This document shows, in pieces, positions 44,473-55,604 of a stretch of DNA of 64,000 bases. The notes beneath the pieces were generated by a model. The model was not told the origin of the DNA. It made no database searches and was given only the letters and a program-made list of their open reading frames with translations. The position numbers were made by a program, and so were the translations under genes. Position 1 is the first letter of the stretch, and each line of letters starts with the position of its first letter. Source of the DNA: Mastigias papua (Eukaryota; Cnidaria; Scyphozoa; Rhizostomeae; Mastigiidae); assembly GCA_964019165.1 (NCBI GenBank), contig OZ025280.1, forward strand, positions 11,650,428 to 11,714,427. The letters are read 5' to 3'.

Positions 44473-45395
44473 TTAGATGTACTGTCTTGTTACATGTGAA
44501 TGATTGAATAGAATGATCAACACGTGATTAGAGTTGGAGTTCAGTTGATTATCAGATATAGAGAAGGAAACATGCATTGTATTTCTGTGTTCAACTGTTA
44601 CAAGTACATCATTATGTTCTGTAGAAATGTCTTTTATGGTTCCAACATACCAATCACTTTCATATGTATGGGCAATATAACTGCCAATATTTATTTCTTC
44701 ATGAGAAAGTTGCAAAGTGACTTCCTTCTCAGGATGCTGCATGTTGTTGTGTGCCATGCCAGATACATGAGACATGCTTAACTTCCCATTGGTACAAAAG
44801 AATGATAGGACCATGTGCCTGGTATATTTTTAACCCCATTATATCTCTGCTGGAGAAAGGACTTATTTTTGTCAATACCTAACCCACTAATGAAGAAAGA
44901 AGGTATATTTGTAATGTCATTCTCGCAACATTCAAACAACTGTTGTGGTGTTAAAATTTGATCTGCCATTGTATGTTGCAAACTTGCATAAGCTGCCAGC
45001 CTCTTAATTGTACCACCAACACCATCACATGCATTGTTGCCATTGGATGTTGCAAACTTATGCCATTCTGCGTCTAATTCAAAGTCTTCCTTATGGTGCA
45101 ACAAGTTCATCAGCTTTTCATAATTTTTATATTGCCCGGCACAACCGTTGCTAAAATAGAATAATTTTGATACATGGGGTGACTTATGACTTACATATTG
45201 CAACCCTTCTGTCAAAAAGGCATTCTTCATTTCCTTAACAAATTGGCTTTTGTGTTGTGCTATGAAAGGATGAGCTGTTAGCTCAGAAAACTTGTCAATT
45301 GGCTCATCTAGGAATTCACTAACTTCAAGCTGACATGTCTCAAGTTGGCTTCTGTCTGTGCTCAGCCACTGTTTGAAATAGACTGTATCCTTCAA
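44473..45395 (-). pseudogene. Unnamed protein family (DGxGGT-KRLA motif), C-terminal part, one frameshift
   Basis: The frame 45395-44778 encodes 205 aa with YFSNGCAGQYKN, EWHKFATSNGNNACDGVGGT followed by IKRLAA, and PGTWSYHSFVPM. After a frameshift near 44800 the minus-strand frame continues with IGSYIAHTYESDWYVGTIKDIS, a small beta-rich, Tudor/SH3-like segment, and ends near 44473. I recognise the pattern as a recurring family in animal genomes, apparently transposon-associated, but cannot name it. Spaced acidic residues in SNG, CDG and surrounding blocks could belong to an RNase H-like nuclease, which is only a guess. It overlaps no other recognised gene. Confidence 0.5.
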
Positions 45396-46507
45396 GACAT
45401 TTCCTTAATGGGACCATACCAGGACAAGCTTCACATCCATGTAACATACAGTCTCCAGACAGAGGGATATGCTATACGCATATACATTGACTGTGCTCAG
45501 AGTCCATTGAAATTATCGGAACTCTGATACTTTGGTCATTTTCCAGCACTGTGAAAACCGAGGTATCTTATTAAGGTGGGAAAATGATTACGCGGGAATG
45601 TTTACCATACTCGAGGGGACAGTGGTCAGACAAGTATATCAAATACCTCTGGAATCATTACTTCCCACCTGAACGGCTGCAAAAGAGTTGGGCAATACTA
45701 CAAAGGATTTATCGGTGGGGAAGAGAACTATAGACACTTTCTGAATGAATTCTCAGCAGCAACTTCAGATCTGTATTGTGTGCGAACATCCGTAGAACGT
45801 AGTGAAGTTTGTAGAGATGAGAGAAATCTGTATCTGAAGTATAAAGGCTGGACACAAGCAGAATAACGGAAAAGTTAACGGAGTGAGAGTAAAAGAGCTG
45901 CAAAAAGGTCAAGGTGCACTGAAGGTAAGGTAGGTTTTCTTTTACTGAAGGAAGGCGCTCTCTGATTACTTTCCAGTTCTACATGCAGGCTTGGTATGAG
46001 ACAAGCTGTATTCAGAAGTGTTTGTGGCACAGTTGTCAGAAGGACAGTCCTTAGCTGAATAAAGAGGGTAGGGAGATATGTTTCTGTTTACTACTAGATG
46101 GGGAATATGGAACTGCCATATCACTTCCAGTAAACTAAAGTAATATATCACGGAATACCATGTCATGCTGCAAACAGTGTATACTCATATTAAAACTTGA
46201 CGCTTGAAAATTTTATTTTAGACCAAGCAGGATTGGGAATGATGTTGACGTACTTCTTCTAAGAAGAAGAGGTAAAAGGGTCTGGCACTATTTATCAAGG
46301 AAATGTGGCAGATAAGTATGAAGATGAGATGAACTGCAGGGGGAGGAGCAAAAGCTACTTTATGTCCATCAGGAAGTAGGGCAACAGGAACTGCTTGCTA
46401 AATATGGGAATAATCTTTGTCTCATGGATGCTACATACAAGACAATAAAATATGTGCTTCCATTGTTGTTTTGATCATCAATAACGATGCTGGGTATAAT
46501 GTTGTAG

Positions 46508-46670
46508 GTAATGTAAAATGCGCAGTAATATATTTCAACATGTGTTGTTCTATCATATCATTGTTAATGATATTTTCACTCAATCATGCTTTCAATGGAA
46601 TGTTTCATAATGTTACAGGAATTTCCACTATACTAGCAGTGGGAATTAAGATATAAAATCTCTGTTTTAG
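46508..46670 (+). other. MULE intron 1 (163 bp)
   Basis: Donor GTTGTAG|gtaatg and acceptor ctgttttag|CCGAATTT. Splicing joins GTA G|CC and keeps the transposase frame (VVAEF). Confidence 0.75.
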
Positions 46671-46808
46671 CCGAATTTGTAACCCAGGAAGATAATACAG
46701 AGTCACTACATGAAGCGTTACTTATTTTGAGGGAATGGAACACGTCATGGAAACCAAGGTTTTTTATGTGTGATTAGTCTGAAGTGGAGATTAATGCTGT
46801 GGAATCCG

Positions 46809-47319
46809 GTATGTGTTGGGGGCTTTTAATGATTCTTCCCTGCAACTCTGTTACATTACTTATGCTATAAAATGCCACTGTTCCTCTACCATTCAGGGAG
46901 GAAATATACCTTCTGTTATCAATGCAACCCCCGTTCTGCCATAACCTGAATGCTTTCACCTTGGCAATCATAGAGGTAGAATGCATAAATGTCGAATTAC
47001 AGAATACATTCAGAAGTGTTTGCATAGAGATGAATGAGCGTGGATGTAAACAAATGTACTATAGCTTAATGTCTGTAATGTCCCTTCCTCTCTCTACCTT
47101 TAGTTATGCCCTTTTCATGTAATGTTTTCCATCTCTAACTCTAGTCCATCTCTAAATCTTTCCATCTCTATTCCTTTCCAACCCACTCAATTGTCATTAG
47201 AGCTCCCCATGTGATCCATGAAACAAAAAGCAGTAAGAAGTCATCCCAGAATGTAACCATAATTTAGAACACAGTCTGGTGAACATACATTGGTGAACAA
47301 TGCCTCTTTTCTCCAACAG
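46809..47319 (+). other. MULE intron 2 (511 bp)
   Basis: Donor GAATCCG|gtatgt and acceptor tctccaacag|TTTTTGAAGG. Splicing joins G|TT and leads in frame into LLCSFHREQAW. Confidence 0.75.
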
Positions 47320-48030
47320 TTTTTGAAGGAACTCGAGTACTCCTATGCAGTTTTCATCGGGAGCAAGCATGGGAGCACTGGAGTAGACGTAGAGAGTCAA
47401 TGTTAACTGATGAGGAGAGGACAGACCTACTCAAATATCTACACGCAATAGCTGATGCACCAGCAACAGACAATAATGAAAACCCATTCAAACTGGCCAT
47501 CAATGCTCTAAAATCTTCTCAGATATGGCAGTGTAAACCGTCCATTCACAATTATATACAACAATGGTGGATGTCTTGCCCAGAACACTGGCCATGTGCA
47601 TTCAGAGAAAAGGAGTTAGAAATGAATATAAATACGAACAATAGTGCTGAGTCTCTCAATAAGCTATTGACGTACAAATTTTTAAAGAGATATGCAGAAA
47701 AATCATTGTGCACTATGATATCACTACTACTTGAGACATTGCTACCACATTTATACAGAGAGTACCTCTCAGCACTTGTCAGGGCTAGGAGCACAGACCG
47801 GATTCGTGTGTATGGGTCATATATTCCTCCCTTTCTCAAAGGGCATCCATGTAAATTCATCGAGCACTGCTTACCTCGCATACAATATGCCGATACAGAA
47901 TTAAATGGAGATAGGCATCTGCTAAATATAGATTTACAGAACAAAGCATTTCAAGTGAAGTCTTCAAATGGCCCAAACGTTTACTCCTGTGACTTGAAAA
48001 TTCCTCGATGTGACTGTATGGATTAGTGTA

Positions 48031-48093
48031 GGAACAAGTTACCCTGCAAGGGGAACAAGTTACCCTGCAAGTGGAACAAGCTACCTTGTGAGC
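48031..48093 (+). repeat. Three 21-bp in-frame repeats in the SWIM finger
   Basis: GGAACAAGTTACCCTGCAAG units start at 48031, 48052 and 48073, each encoding NKLPC plus two residues. They triplicate the third Cys ligand region of CxCx(n)CxH just before the final CEH. Confidence 0.85.
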
Positions 48094-48139
48094 ATATGTT
48101 CTATATTTTCAAACATATTCCAGTTTACCCGCTAGTTAC

Positions 48140-48649
48140 TTGAATAACGATTACCTTTCTGTTGACAACAAGATGCTGCAACATACTCTGGTTGACTCTG
48201 TTTGCTCCAATGGAAACTTCGCAGACCAAGAAGTCATTTGCAATGCATATGGAGAAATTAATCTGGATGTGAAAAATGAACTGGGTATTTCCGGAAATCT
48301 TACATCAAGTTGTAACTCAGCAAAGATTCTGCGTCGAAAATGTATCGTATCAATGGAAATACTGAAGACTAAATTACATGAATGTATAGACCATTTACTG
48401 CTTGGAGAAGCACTTGATAAACTTGCAGACCTTGTGAAGAGGCTTGATAGCTCTCTCTGCAAAGATCCAAGTCAGAAAATACCATTGACTGTATGCAAGA
48501 CAGGTGCATTTTGCCAAAGAAGCAAAGGATTGACAGTAGAGAATGAAAGTAGAAATATCAGACCTTTGAGACACAAAATCTCACAAGCACAAGCTGGAGA
48601 ACTGGCTATCATGTGGTCACTGTGGCCAAGCAGCAGAACAGCATCGTGA
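48140..48649 (+). CDS. ORF downstream of the SWIM finger, possibly the MULE C terminus
   Basis: A 169-codon open frame (LNNDYLSVDNKMLQHTLVD..., with a helical segment HECIDHLLLGEALDKLADLVKRL). It is in a position where MULE transposases have a variable tail after the SWIM finger. It has no recognisable domain. It may be the C-terminal part of the preceding transposase or a host-like fragment. An antisense frame of 103 codons is likely a shadow. Confidence 0.4.
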   Translation: MNNDYLSVDNKMLQHTLVDSVCSNGNFADQEVICNAYGEINLDVKNELGISGNLTSSCNSAKILRRKCIVSMEILKTKLHECIDHLLLGEALDKLADLVKRLDSSLCKDPSQKIPLTVCKTGAFCQRSKGLTVENESRNIRPLRHKISQAQAGELAIMWSLWPSSRTAS

Positions 48650-48829
48650 GTCCAAAAACTTCAAATTAGCCATTAAAGATGATGAGGTTAAGGAAATTGA
48701 GCAAAGCACTGTAACACCTATCACGAAAAGTGACCACTTGCAAAGTGCACTGACAGCACACAATACACTTGAGAAGGATAATCTAAGGGAGAGGCACTGG
48801 GGTTTCAATCAAAACAAGCTGGGAAGCCG

Positions 48830-49330
48830 ATGAGGAATTCAGAGCAGCCATCAGCTATACTATTATGGGGAGGCACAGTGGAAACTGGAAACAGAGGTGT
48901 CTGTCTGACCAATACCTGCCCTGTTGACAATTGGCTGATGTTGTTGGCTGTTGTAAATCTTGCACACAACAAGACATACTTAGATGCCTGGAACCTGGTT
49001 GGACATAGCAAAGTAGCAGCTGTTTTCAAATTTGTTACACTGTGCCAATACCCAAAGGCTACGTTGCACATTGCTGGAATGACTGGTTTACTACCAGTTG
49101 GCAACATGATAAATTTCTATGGAAATGAACAGGAGATGTTCTCATGCGTCACCTCTCTTTCGCCTTTGAGCATACAGTGATGTCCACTTGTTCCAATACA
49201 GCATGTGCAGAAATCATATCCTTTCCATGCTTACCAGGAACAAACATGTTATCCACAGGTGAAATCAAATCTTTTATTAATGATTGGCTTTTTCAAAGTT
49301 CATCTTCACAATGTGGTAGGTATGCGTAAC
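48830..49330 (+). pseudogene. ORF with WGGTVETGN and NTCPVDNW motifs, unnamed family
   Basis: The frame at 48830-49180 has LLWGGTVETGNRGVCLTN then TCPVDNWLMLLAVV. A frame overlapping at 49144-49329 continues with a Cys-rich part (STCSNTACAEIISFPC...SFINDWLFQSSSSQCG), as if one protein was broken by a frameshift near 49150. The TCPVDN motif resembles uncharacterised proteins that accompany transposons in several animal genomes. I cannot assign a function. Its position after the MULE suggests that it may be part of the same element. Confidence 0.45.
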
Positions 49331-50778
49331 TTCTGCAATTCAAATCAGTGGAACAGCCATGACACTACTGCATTGAGCAACAGTATCCAACTGTCATAAA
49401 GGAGCACCAACAAATTGAGCATTATTGCAATCAGTTAGATGTTTGAATGTATTAATTATGGGACCTGCAGTTAATTATAAATACCACAATATACACCAAT
49501 GGTCACTGTCATCTGAGAGGTATAACAGTATGAATATAAAATTTTATTTGCAACAGGATAAAGGAATGAGGATGATGATCTAGGTCCTCAGTACTTCCAT
49601 AAGTCTAACATTCTATAAGATGCTTTATCATTTATCTATATCCACTTTTCTTCCAGTGAAGTAAAATTCTATTGCAATTCTGTGTTAGAACATCTGAACA
49701 AAGGAAGGTCACCAATTGCTCTATCCCTCTGTTGCTACCTGTGCAATTAGATTTACCATGCAAAAATGGAAATATACAATTTGGGACTATTCCAGTTCAC
49801 TTTGAGTTACAGAAGGGACACATGTTTCTTTTCACATTGCTATACACATTCTCAGTTGCTACCTATACCAGAATATTTTGTTTATCTTATCATACAATGC
49901 TATGAGTATCTATATATAGCATGTTGTTGTCAAAAGTTAATGGGGAGAGAATAGGTAGAGGAGGGAATACTGACTTAACTCCTTAGGGCATGTTACCTAA
50001 CATACATAGAACTTCAATCAAAATCTATTCCCTCTTTCAGGTACACTATGGTTGGAGCTACTGTGTGGCGAGCATCTAGGGCACATTATACAGCACATGG
50101 TCTATGTGGTTTCAGTTTATAGTGGAGAAGCACTTGATTTTGAAGTTCTTTCAAAGCATTGCAACAATTGCTCTCGCTTAGGATCAAGTAAGACAATAGA
50201 TCCAGAGTTGCATTCAAAATAAATTGACCTGAATACGAAATCAGGGGAATGTAGGATGAATTATGAAGAAGTGTCATTAGAATTGGGCTAAAAATGGGAC
50301 ACGTGTATGGTGGCCCATAGCTACCACAAGGAATTCTTGCTTTCAAGTAAAATAAATTTCCATTAATTAGGTAAATTTCTGAATTTATTTTTTGTTATTT
50401 ATTTATATCTTCTCTTACCTTTTACAGAGATAATTTTAGGTTTTATTTACAATAAGTTTATTTTCCAATAGTTTAAGTTGCTTTGATTTTTCTAACTTGT
50501 AATTTTTTCTTTCAAAAATGTATTTGCAGAGTTAAAAATTTTGAAAAGAAAATGACAAAAATTTCACCATGGGCCCAGAACTGCCATAGTATACCACAGT
50601 CCCTTACGCTTTTGACATAGAAAAGAGGATAATATGGCTGAAACCAGGTGGAAGCGCTGATCTCTGAAAAACCTTAGAGATTAATGGGTGGAAGAAATTG
50701 CCTCAAATCATAATCTCTAGGATTAACTTAATATATAACATATTGTGCATAACATCATGTGTGTCCATAGAATACATA
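49331..50778. other. No gene recognised; right end is a host repeat
   Basis: AT-rich with short unconvincing open frames. The last part (about 50740-50778, CATAACATCATGTGTGTCC) is related to 58817 onward, showing that copy 2 of the composite landed in a repeated host sequence. Confidence 0.4.
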
Positions 50779-52922
50779 TCACTATATACTAAGATGCCTA
50801 AAATGCAAATGAGCTAGATCAAACCTTCCGCCCTTCTGGCTATTGGCCGTTTTCCTGAACTGGTCCCTATAGGGATCGGGTGTAGACTGTGCTCCCGTCG
50901 TCCTGTCTGTGCCCTATATTTGCAAATAGTTTCGCTTTTATTTTTATATATTTTTTCTTACGAGATATGTGAATTTCTCTTTTTCGACTTTGCTGGCCTT
51001 TGTTTACCGCCTTTTGTTCTCCATTGTTTTCGTCCGCAACCACGTAAACTCAGTACTGTCAGTACAGGTATAGAGGTTGTGTCGATCGCTCTTGGCAATG
51101 GTAGTGGTGGTAAGTTTTGTCCTCTTGCTTCCAGGTGAGTCGCTATTGTCGTACAGTAGAGTTTTATTAGAGTTTGCCAACATGTTCTTCGTCGAATATT
51201 TGCGTTTCCTCCTACTTTCAGCTGCGTATTTCAACGGTTTAAGCGAAATCGCGTGACCACCCTCTCTAGCGGGATAATCGCCATGACAGTTCCCTTCCAA
51301 GCCGTTCGAGTCTAATCGCCTATTCCCGTCGCTATACGAGCTAAGTTCTTATCAACTATTGACGAGAAGGTTACTGTTGTATTACGTGCTATAATTCTGC
51401 CTATTTTCCTTGCGCTTGACGTTTATTTACAACAGACGATCGGGGTGCGACCGGTTAGCTTACACTTCGGGGAGTGTCTTTGAGATCATAAATTGCCCTT
51501 TGATTCAGAGGAGTAAGTCTCATTTTTTCCTACTGAAAGGTTGTGTTTAACTCTAAATGTATATGCTTTATCAAGTGTGCGAGTTTTCTACTGTTCTCGG
51601 CTATTTGTGTCGATGTTTTCAGCCACATTCCAACACCTTGCCTCGGAGCTATTGTCGCCATGACAGTTCCTCTCCAAGCAGTTTGATTCTGCTAGCTAAA
51701 CCAACGTCCTTTCCCAGCTAAATAGTGATAGACCATAATCAAGATGTTTACTGTTCTTTCCCCTCCTAGATTACAGTCTATTTATTATTTGATTTTGACG
51801 TGTGCCTATATTATGAAGGATAGCGATCGTGTAACTTTCAGTTCATTGAGTTTCTTGAGGGGGATCTATTCTGCCCTTTGACCTAAAAGAAAGTTTGCAC
51901 GTACTGCTACCAGGTGAGTCACCTTTGTCATTAGACATTGTGTCATGTATCTTTGACCATACTTTCTCTATCCAATTTATACTTTTTGTATTGCTTTCTG
52001 TACACTTTACTTCAGCGATTTGAACGAGATTCAAAGACCTTCCCTCGGGGGTATGTCGCCATGACACTTCCTCTCGGATCAGATTGATGTTATTCTCTAG
52101 ATTGTCGTGGTGTTTTCATAATATTGTCATGAAATACTTGCGATATGGTTACTGTTGTATTCTTTGGTAGATTGCTATTTATTCCTTCGTTTAAATGCGT
52201 GCGTAGATGAGATAGGACATCGTTATGATTTCTGGTGAATTTGTGGTACTTTGAATGCTTAATTTGGGCAGTGCTCTATTCTGTTGGGCCTACGTGTGTA
52301 TTTGACTTCTCTGTGACTTACTGTTAAGAGGTTAAATTCATATTGGTAATAGAACTGTTGTAAGGGGTTTGCATTCCCCCTCAGTTCAATGGAGGAAGCA
52401 ACTGCTCCATGTGTTTCATTGTCGTTGCCAGAAGTCACTAAATATCTAAATGCGTTTGTAGAGAAACGTCCAAAGTTTGTATATTTTACTTTTTTTGCTG
52501 TTCTCCATATTATACCTATGGCGGTCTGGTATCCTTAACTGATTACACTGGTTAGTTTGTTGTAGGTTGTAGAGAGAAATGCGAGGGGATTCCCAAGTTC
52601 ATCTCATGATCGCAGAAACCTCTTATCCTTTGTTTGCGAACAATAGTATTTACACAAGACCACAAGTTTGCAGTTGAGGGCGTGTTTACAGAGAGGATGG
52701 ATGTTTTGCAAGCAGTAGCAGAGTTTCATCAATTTTATACAAGGTAAGTGAGTTATTTCATGTACCAGGTATCGATTAAGTGTTGCTAGGATGTTGTGTA
52801 TAGAATGATTCCTACTTTGCCAACTGGACGAGATTTAATGTGATGTTTTGATGGAGATTCCATTAATATTGCCTCGGGGTCATATGATCATGCCACTTGC
52901 TTTCATGTTCGCTGGATTTTCG

Positions 52923-53301
52923 GGCGGATGTGCAGTTTAGGGTAACACCCAAATCGCGTTAAATTATATACGAAATTACTCCTTACGATGACGAGAGTCG
53001 AAACAGACGATAAAAAGTGCGGTTCTACTTACCAATTACTTTGGGTTCGGGTTAGGGTCAGGGTTAGGGTTTTGTGCAGGGAAAGGGTCAGGGTTAGCGT
53101 TAGCGTTAGTTGTAGAATAAGCGGAAGTTTCTTAATTAACAAAGGGATTCCAATGTTGATCGAGCGAAAAATAAGGCTAAATAAGTAATTGGTAAGTAGA
53201 ACCGCACTTTTTATCGTTTGTTTCGACTCTCTTCATCGTAAGGAGTAATTTCGTATATAATTTAACGCGATATGGCTGTTACCCTAAACTGCACATTCGC
53301 C
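52923..53301. mobile_element. Fold-back element with telomere-like core, inside copy 2
   Basis: Arms of about 118 bp begin GGCGGATGTGCAGTTTAGGG (left) and, inverted, GGCGAATGTGCAGTTTAGGG (right), and match almost perfectly up to CCAATTACTT. The 142-bp core (53042-53183) has GGTTAGGGTCAGGGTTAGGG and further GGGTTA/GCGTTA words. Copy 1 lacks it; about 67 bp of copy 1 (about 15060-15126) are missing here, so the insertion came with a small deletion. No coding capacity is seen. Confidence 0.88.
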
Positions 53302-55008
53302 ATTTAATGATATACTAGGACTATTTAGAGTTCTGTTGTACCTCGTAGTTGCGCGAGAGTTTAAGGGAGAAAGTTCCGAAGGGTTAGGCCGATTTGTTTA
53401 CGTGTCAGATGTTGTCAATCACTTCTACTTAGATGTTGGGTTTTACCATGCACTTATTGTAGCCTAGATCTAAGATATTGTTGAAATTATTCCTTGGATT
53501 AGTGGAGTGTACTAGCTCAATTTCCCGTTTGGTTTTCTTTCAGTGTTTTGGGTAAAGTGCTGCGTGTATGCTCTCTAAAACTTTGATGGGCTTTTTATAT
53601 TACTCTCAGTTTCCATGGCTAATGACTTGCTTAGTCCCAGTAGTACACTTTGTATTCTAAATCGCTGGGGTATTTGTAGTTAAAAGTGCTACACCTTCTA
53701 GGGATATTTTATCTACTAATTCGCTGATAATATCGTGTATAGTACCGTGCGTTTTACGGTAGTTGCGTCTTTATGTATTTACACTGATATTGTATTCTAA
53801 ATTAGCTTTGTATTCAACCCACATAAGTAACTCATTCACAAGGCTTCATTCAGTATAGTACTTTACTAATTTCCTATGTACTAACAGCAGTCTAACACCC
53901 TTTATTTACAACAGTCTATTATTTGTATTCACTATATGTTTTAGTGTTTGGTTGAATTGGCATGTGGGCACTTTGATACTAAATGATCTTTGTCTGGCAA
54001 ACCAGCTCTGTGCCTTGCTGAGATGATTTGTTATAGACACCATGTATGATTTCCATAAATCATTCTGCACATGATAACATTATTTTAGTTTGTCAAGTAG
54101 TGATGGATAACAAGCATGTGTATTGTGTAGACTTCATCCCTGGAGCCCCACCTTCCAGTCCCAAACTCACTGAACAGTATTCTTCATAATCAAATATTAT
54201 AAGGGGCTTGCTCTAAGAGATTATTATGTATACAAGCTTATGCCACATTCATACACAGTTTTTGAATTTGAAGTCTTTATTGAATAATCTAGACAATCTC
54301 TTAAGAATATTCTTCAGCATTGATGTACTTGAATCAAACAGTATCATTAGGCATTGCCATGTCAAAACACCTGCTTGAATCTATATATTGTAGGAGTTTG
54401 AAAGTGTTTACTGGGTGTGCCCAATTGATGTCCTTTGAACGGAGGTCTTGCAGTATATTACTTGATTGCCTTCCTGTATAATTTTTTGTCACTAGCCTGT
54501 ACCATTGTCATATATCAGTAGTTGCCACTAGAGTTATCACTTTTGATTTATCATTCTGCATTTTGTGATATGTTGTTAAACTTTTTTATTAGTTACAGCT
54601 AGCAACCTTATTTGTATTGTATTGAATAGACATATAAAGCCCCCCTCCTATCTAACACAAACCTATTGTTTACATTTTATTTGATGATGTAATCTCTAAA
54701 ATTTTATCGCTCATTCTTAAGAGTTCGAGCTTTATGTGTTTGACAATAGTTTAGCATTCACTTACATGATTGTGGCCCATAGTATTGTGACCTATCAGTA
54801 TGCTGTAGGATTGCACAGGAATAGTATTTTAATTATGAACGCTTAGACTATAAAATTCTGAGGTAGTGTTATTGCATAAAGCCTACGTTAGTGCCTAGAT
54901 GGTACTGAATGATGCTGAAGACTATACATTATGCGTTTCATTTAGTAGTTTATTGTAACAACCATTTGCGCTACTTAACTACTATATTTATATACTGGAG
55001 ACTAGCGG

Positions 55009-55604
55009 TTCTTTTTGATAGCCCGCTAGACGCGGGCTCCCCTACCCCAATTACCCGCTGGCCCTGTCAAAATCAATTTGCAAATTAGCCTTGGAAAGAC
55101 TAACGCAGTGCCCCATCCAGGTTGCATGGTCCGCATTGTCGATGACCATGGATGAAAAAGCTCGCATAGGATCAAGAGAAGATGACGTCATTGGAGCGTG
55201 TGACATCCGGCCTTTGCAATGGACAAATTGATTAAAATTTGAGAGAAAAAGTTGTGCAAAAATGCTCGGATACCTGCGCTAGGCTATGGGGCTTTAGAAG
55301 ATGAAGAAGAATGTCCAAAAGCCACATAGCCTAGCGCAGGTATCCGAGCATTTTTGCACACCTTTTTCTCTCAAATTGTAATCGATTTGTCCATTGCAAA
55401 GGCCGGATGTCACACGCTCCAATGACGTCATCTTCTCTTGATCCTATGCGGGCTTTTTCATCCATGGTCATCGACAATGCGGACCATGCAACCTGGATGG
55501 GGCACTGCGTTAGTCTTTCCAAGGCTAATTTGCAAATTGATTTTGACAGGGCCAGCAGGTAATTGGGGTAGGGGAGCCCGCGTCTAGTGGGCTATGAAAA
55601 AAAA
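55009..55604. repeat. Palindrome FB1 of copy 2
   Basis: Centre about 55306.5, tips GATAGCCCGCTAGACGCGGG and complement. It is equivalent to 16770-17363. TGACGTCA is kept in both arms. Confidence 0.88.

Larger units (their letters stand above)
45556..48150 (+). pseudogene. MULE-type transposase gene with introns and a SWIM finger, decayed
   Basis: Likely a Mutator-like transposase. An N-terminal zinc-binding-like segment (FHLNGCKRVGQYYKGFIGG, about 45655) is followed, after a gap, by ELLAKYGNNLCLMDATYKT (46388-46440; catalytic Asp block). An intron (46508-46670) separates this from AEFVTQEDNTESLHEALLIL and WKPRFFMCD. A second intron (46809-47319) precedes VLLCSFHREQAWEHW, the C/H-containing block. 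The frame at 47400-48026 gives NNSAESLNKLLTYKFLKRY and the first half of a SWIM zinc finger (CDCMD). A stop follows, then NKLPC repeats and CEHMFYIFKH complete the finger. Stops and one-base shifts show that it is inactive. Confidence 0.75.

Noticed and set aside
50572..50590. TGGGCCCAGAACTG as a Copia primer-binding site
   Set aside because: Similar to a word near 60727 in the Copia leader, but no LTR end or Copia coding follows here.
53041..53110. True interstitial telomere array
   Set aside because: The GGGTTA-like words are few, irregular and confined to the loop of a fold-back element; better treated as part of that element.
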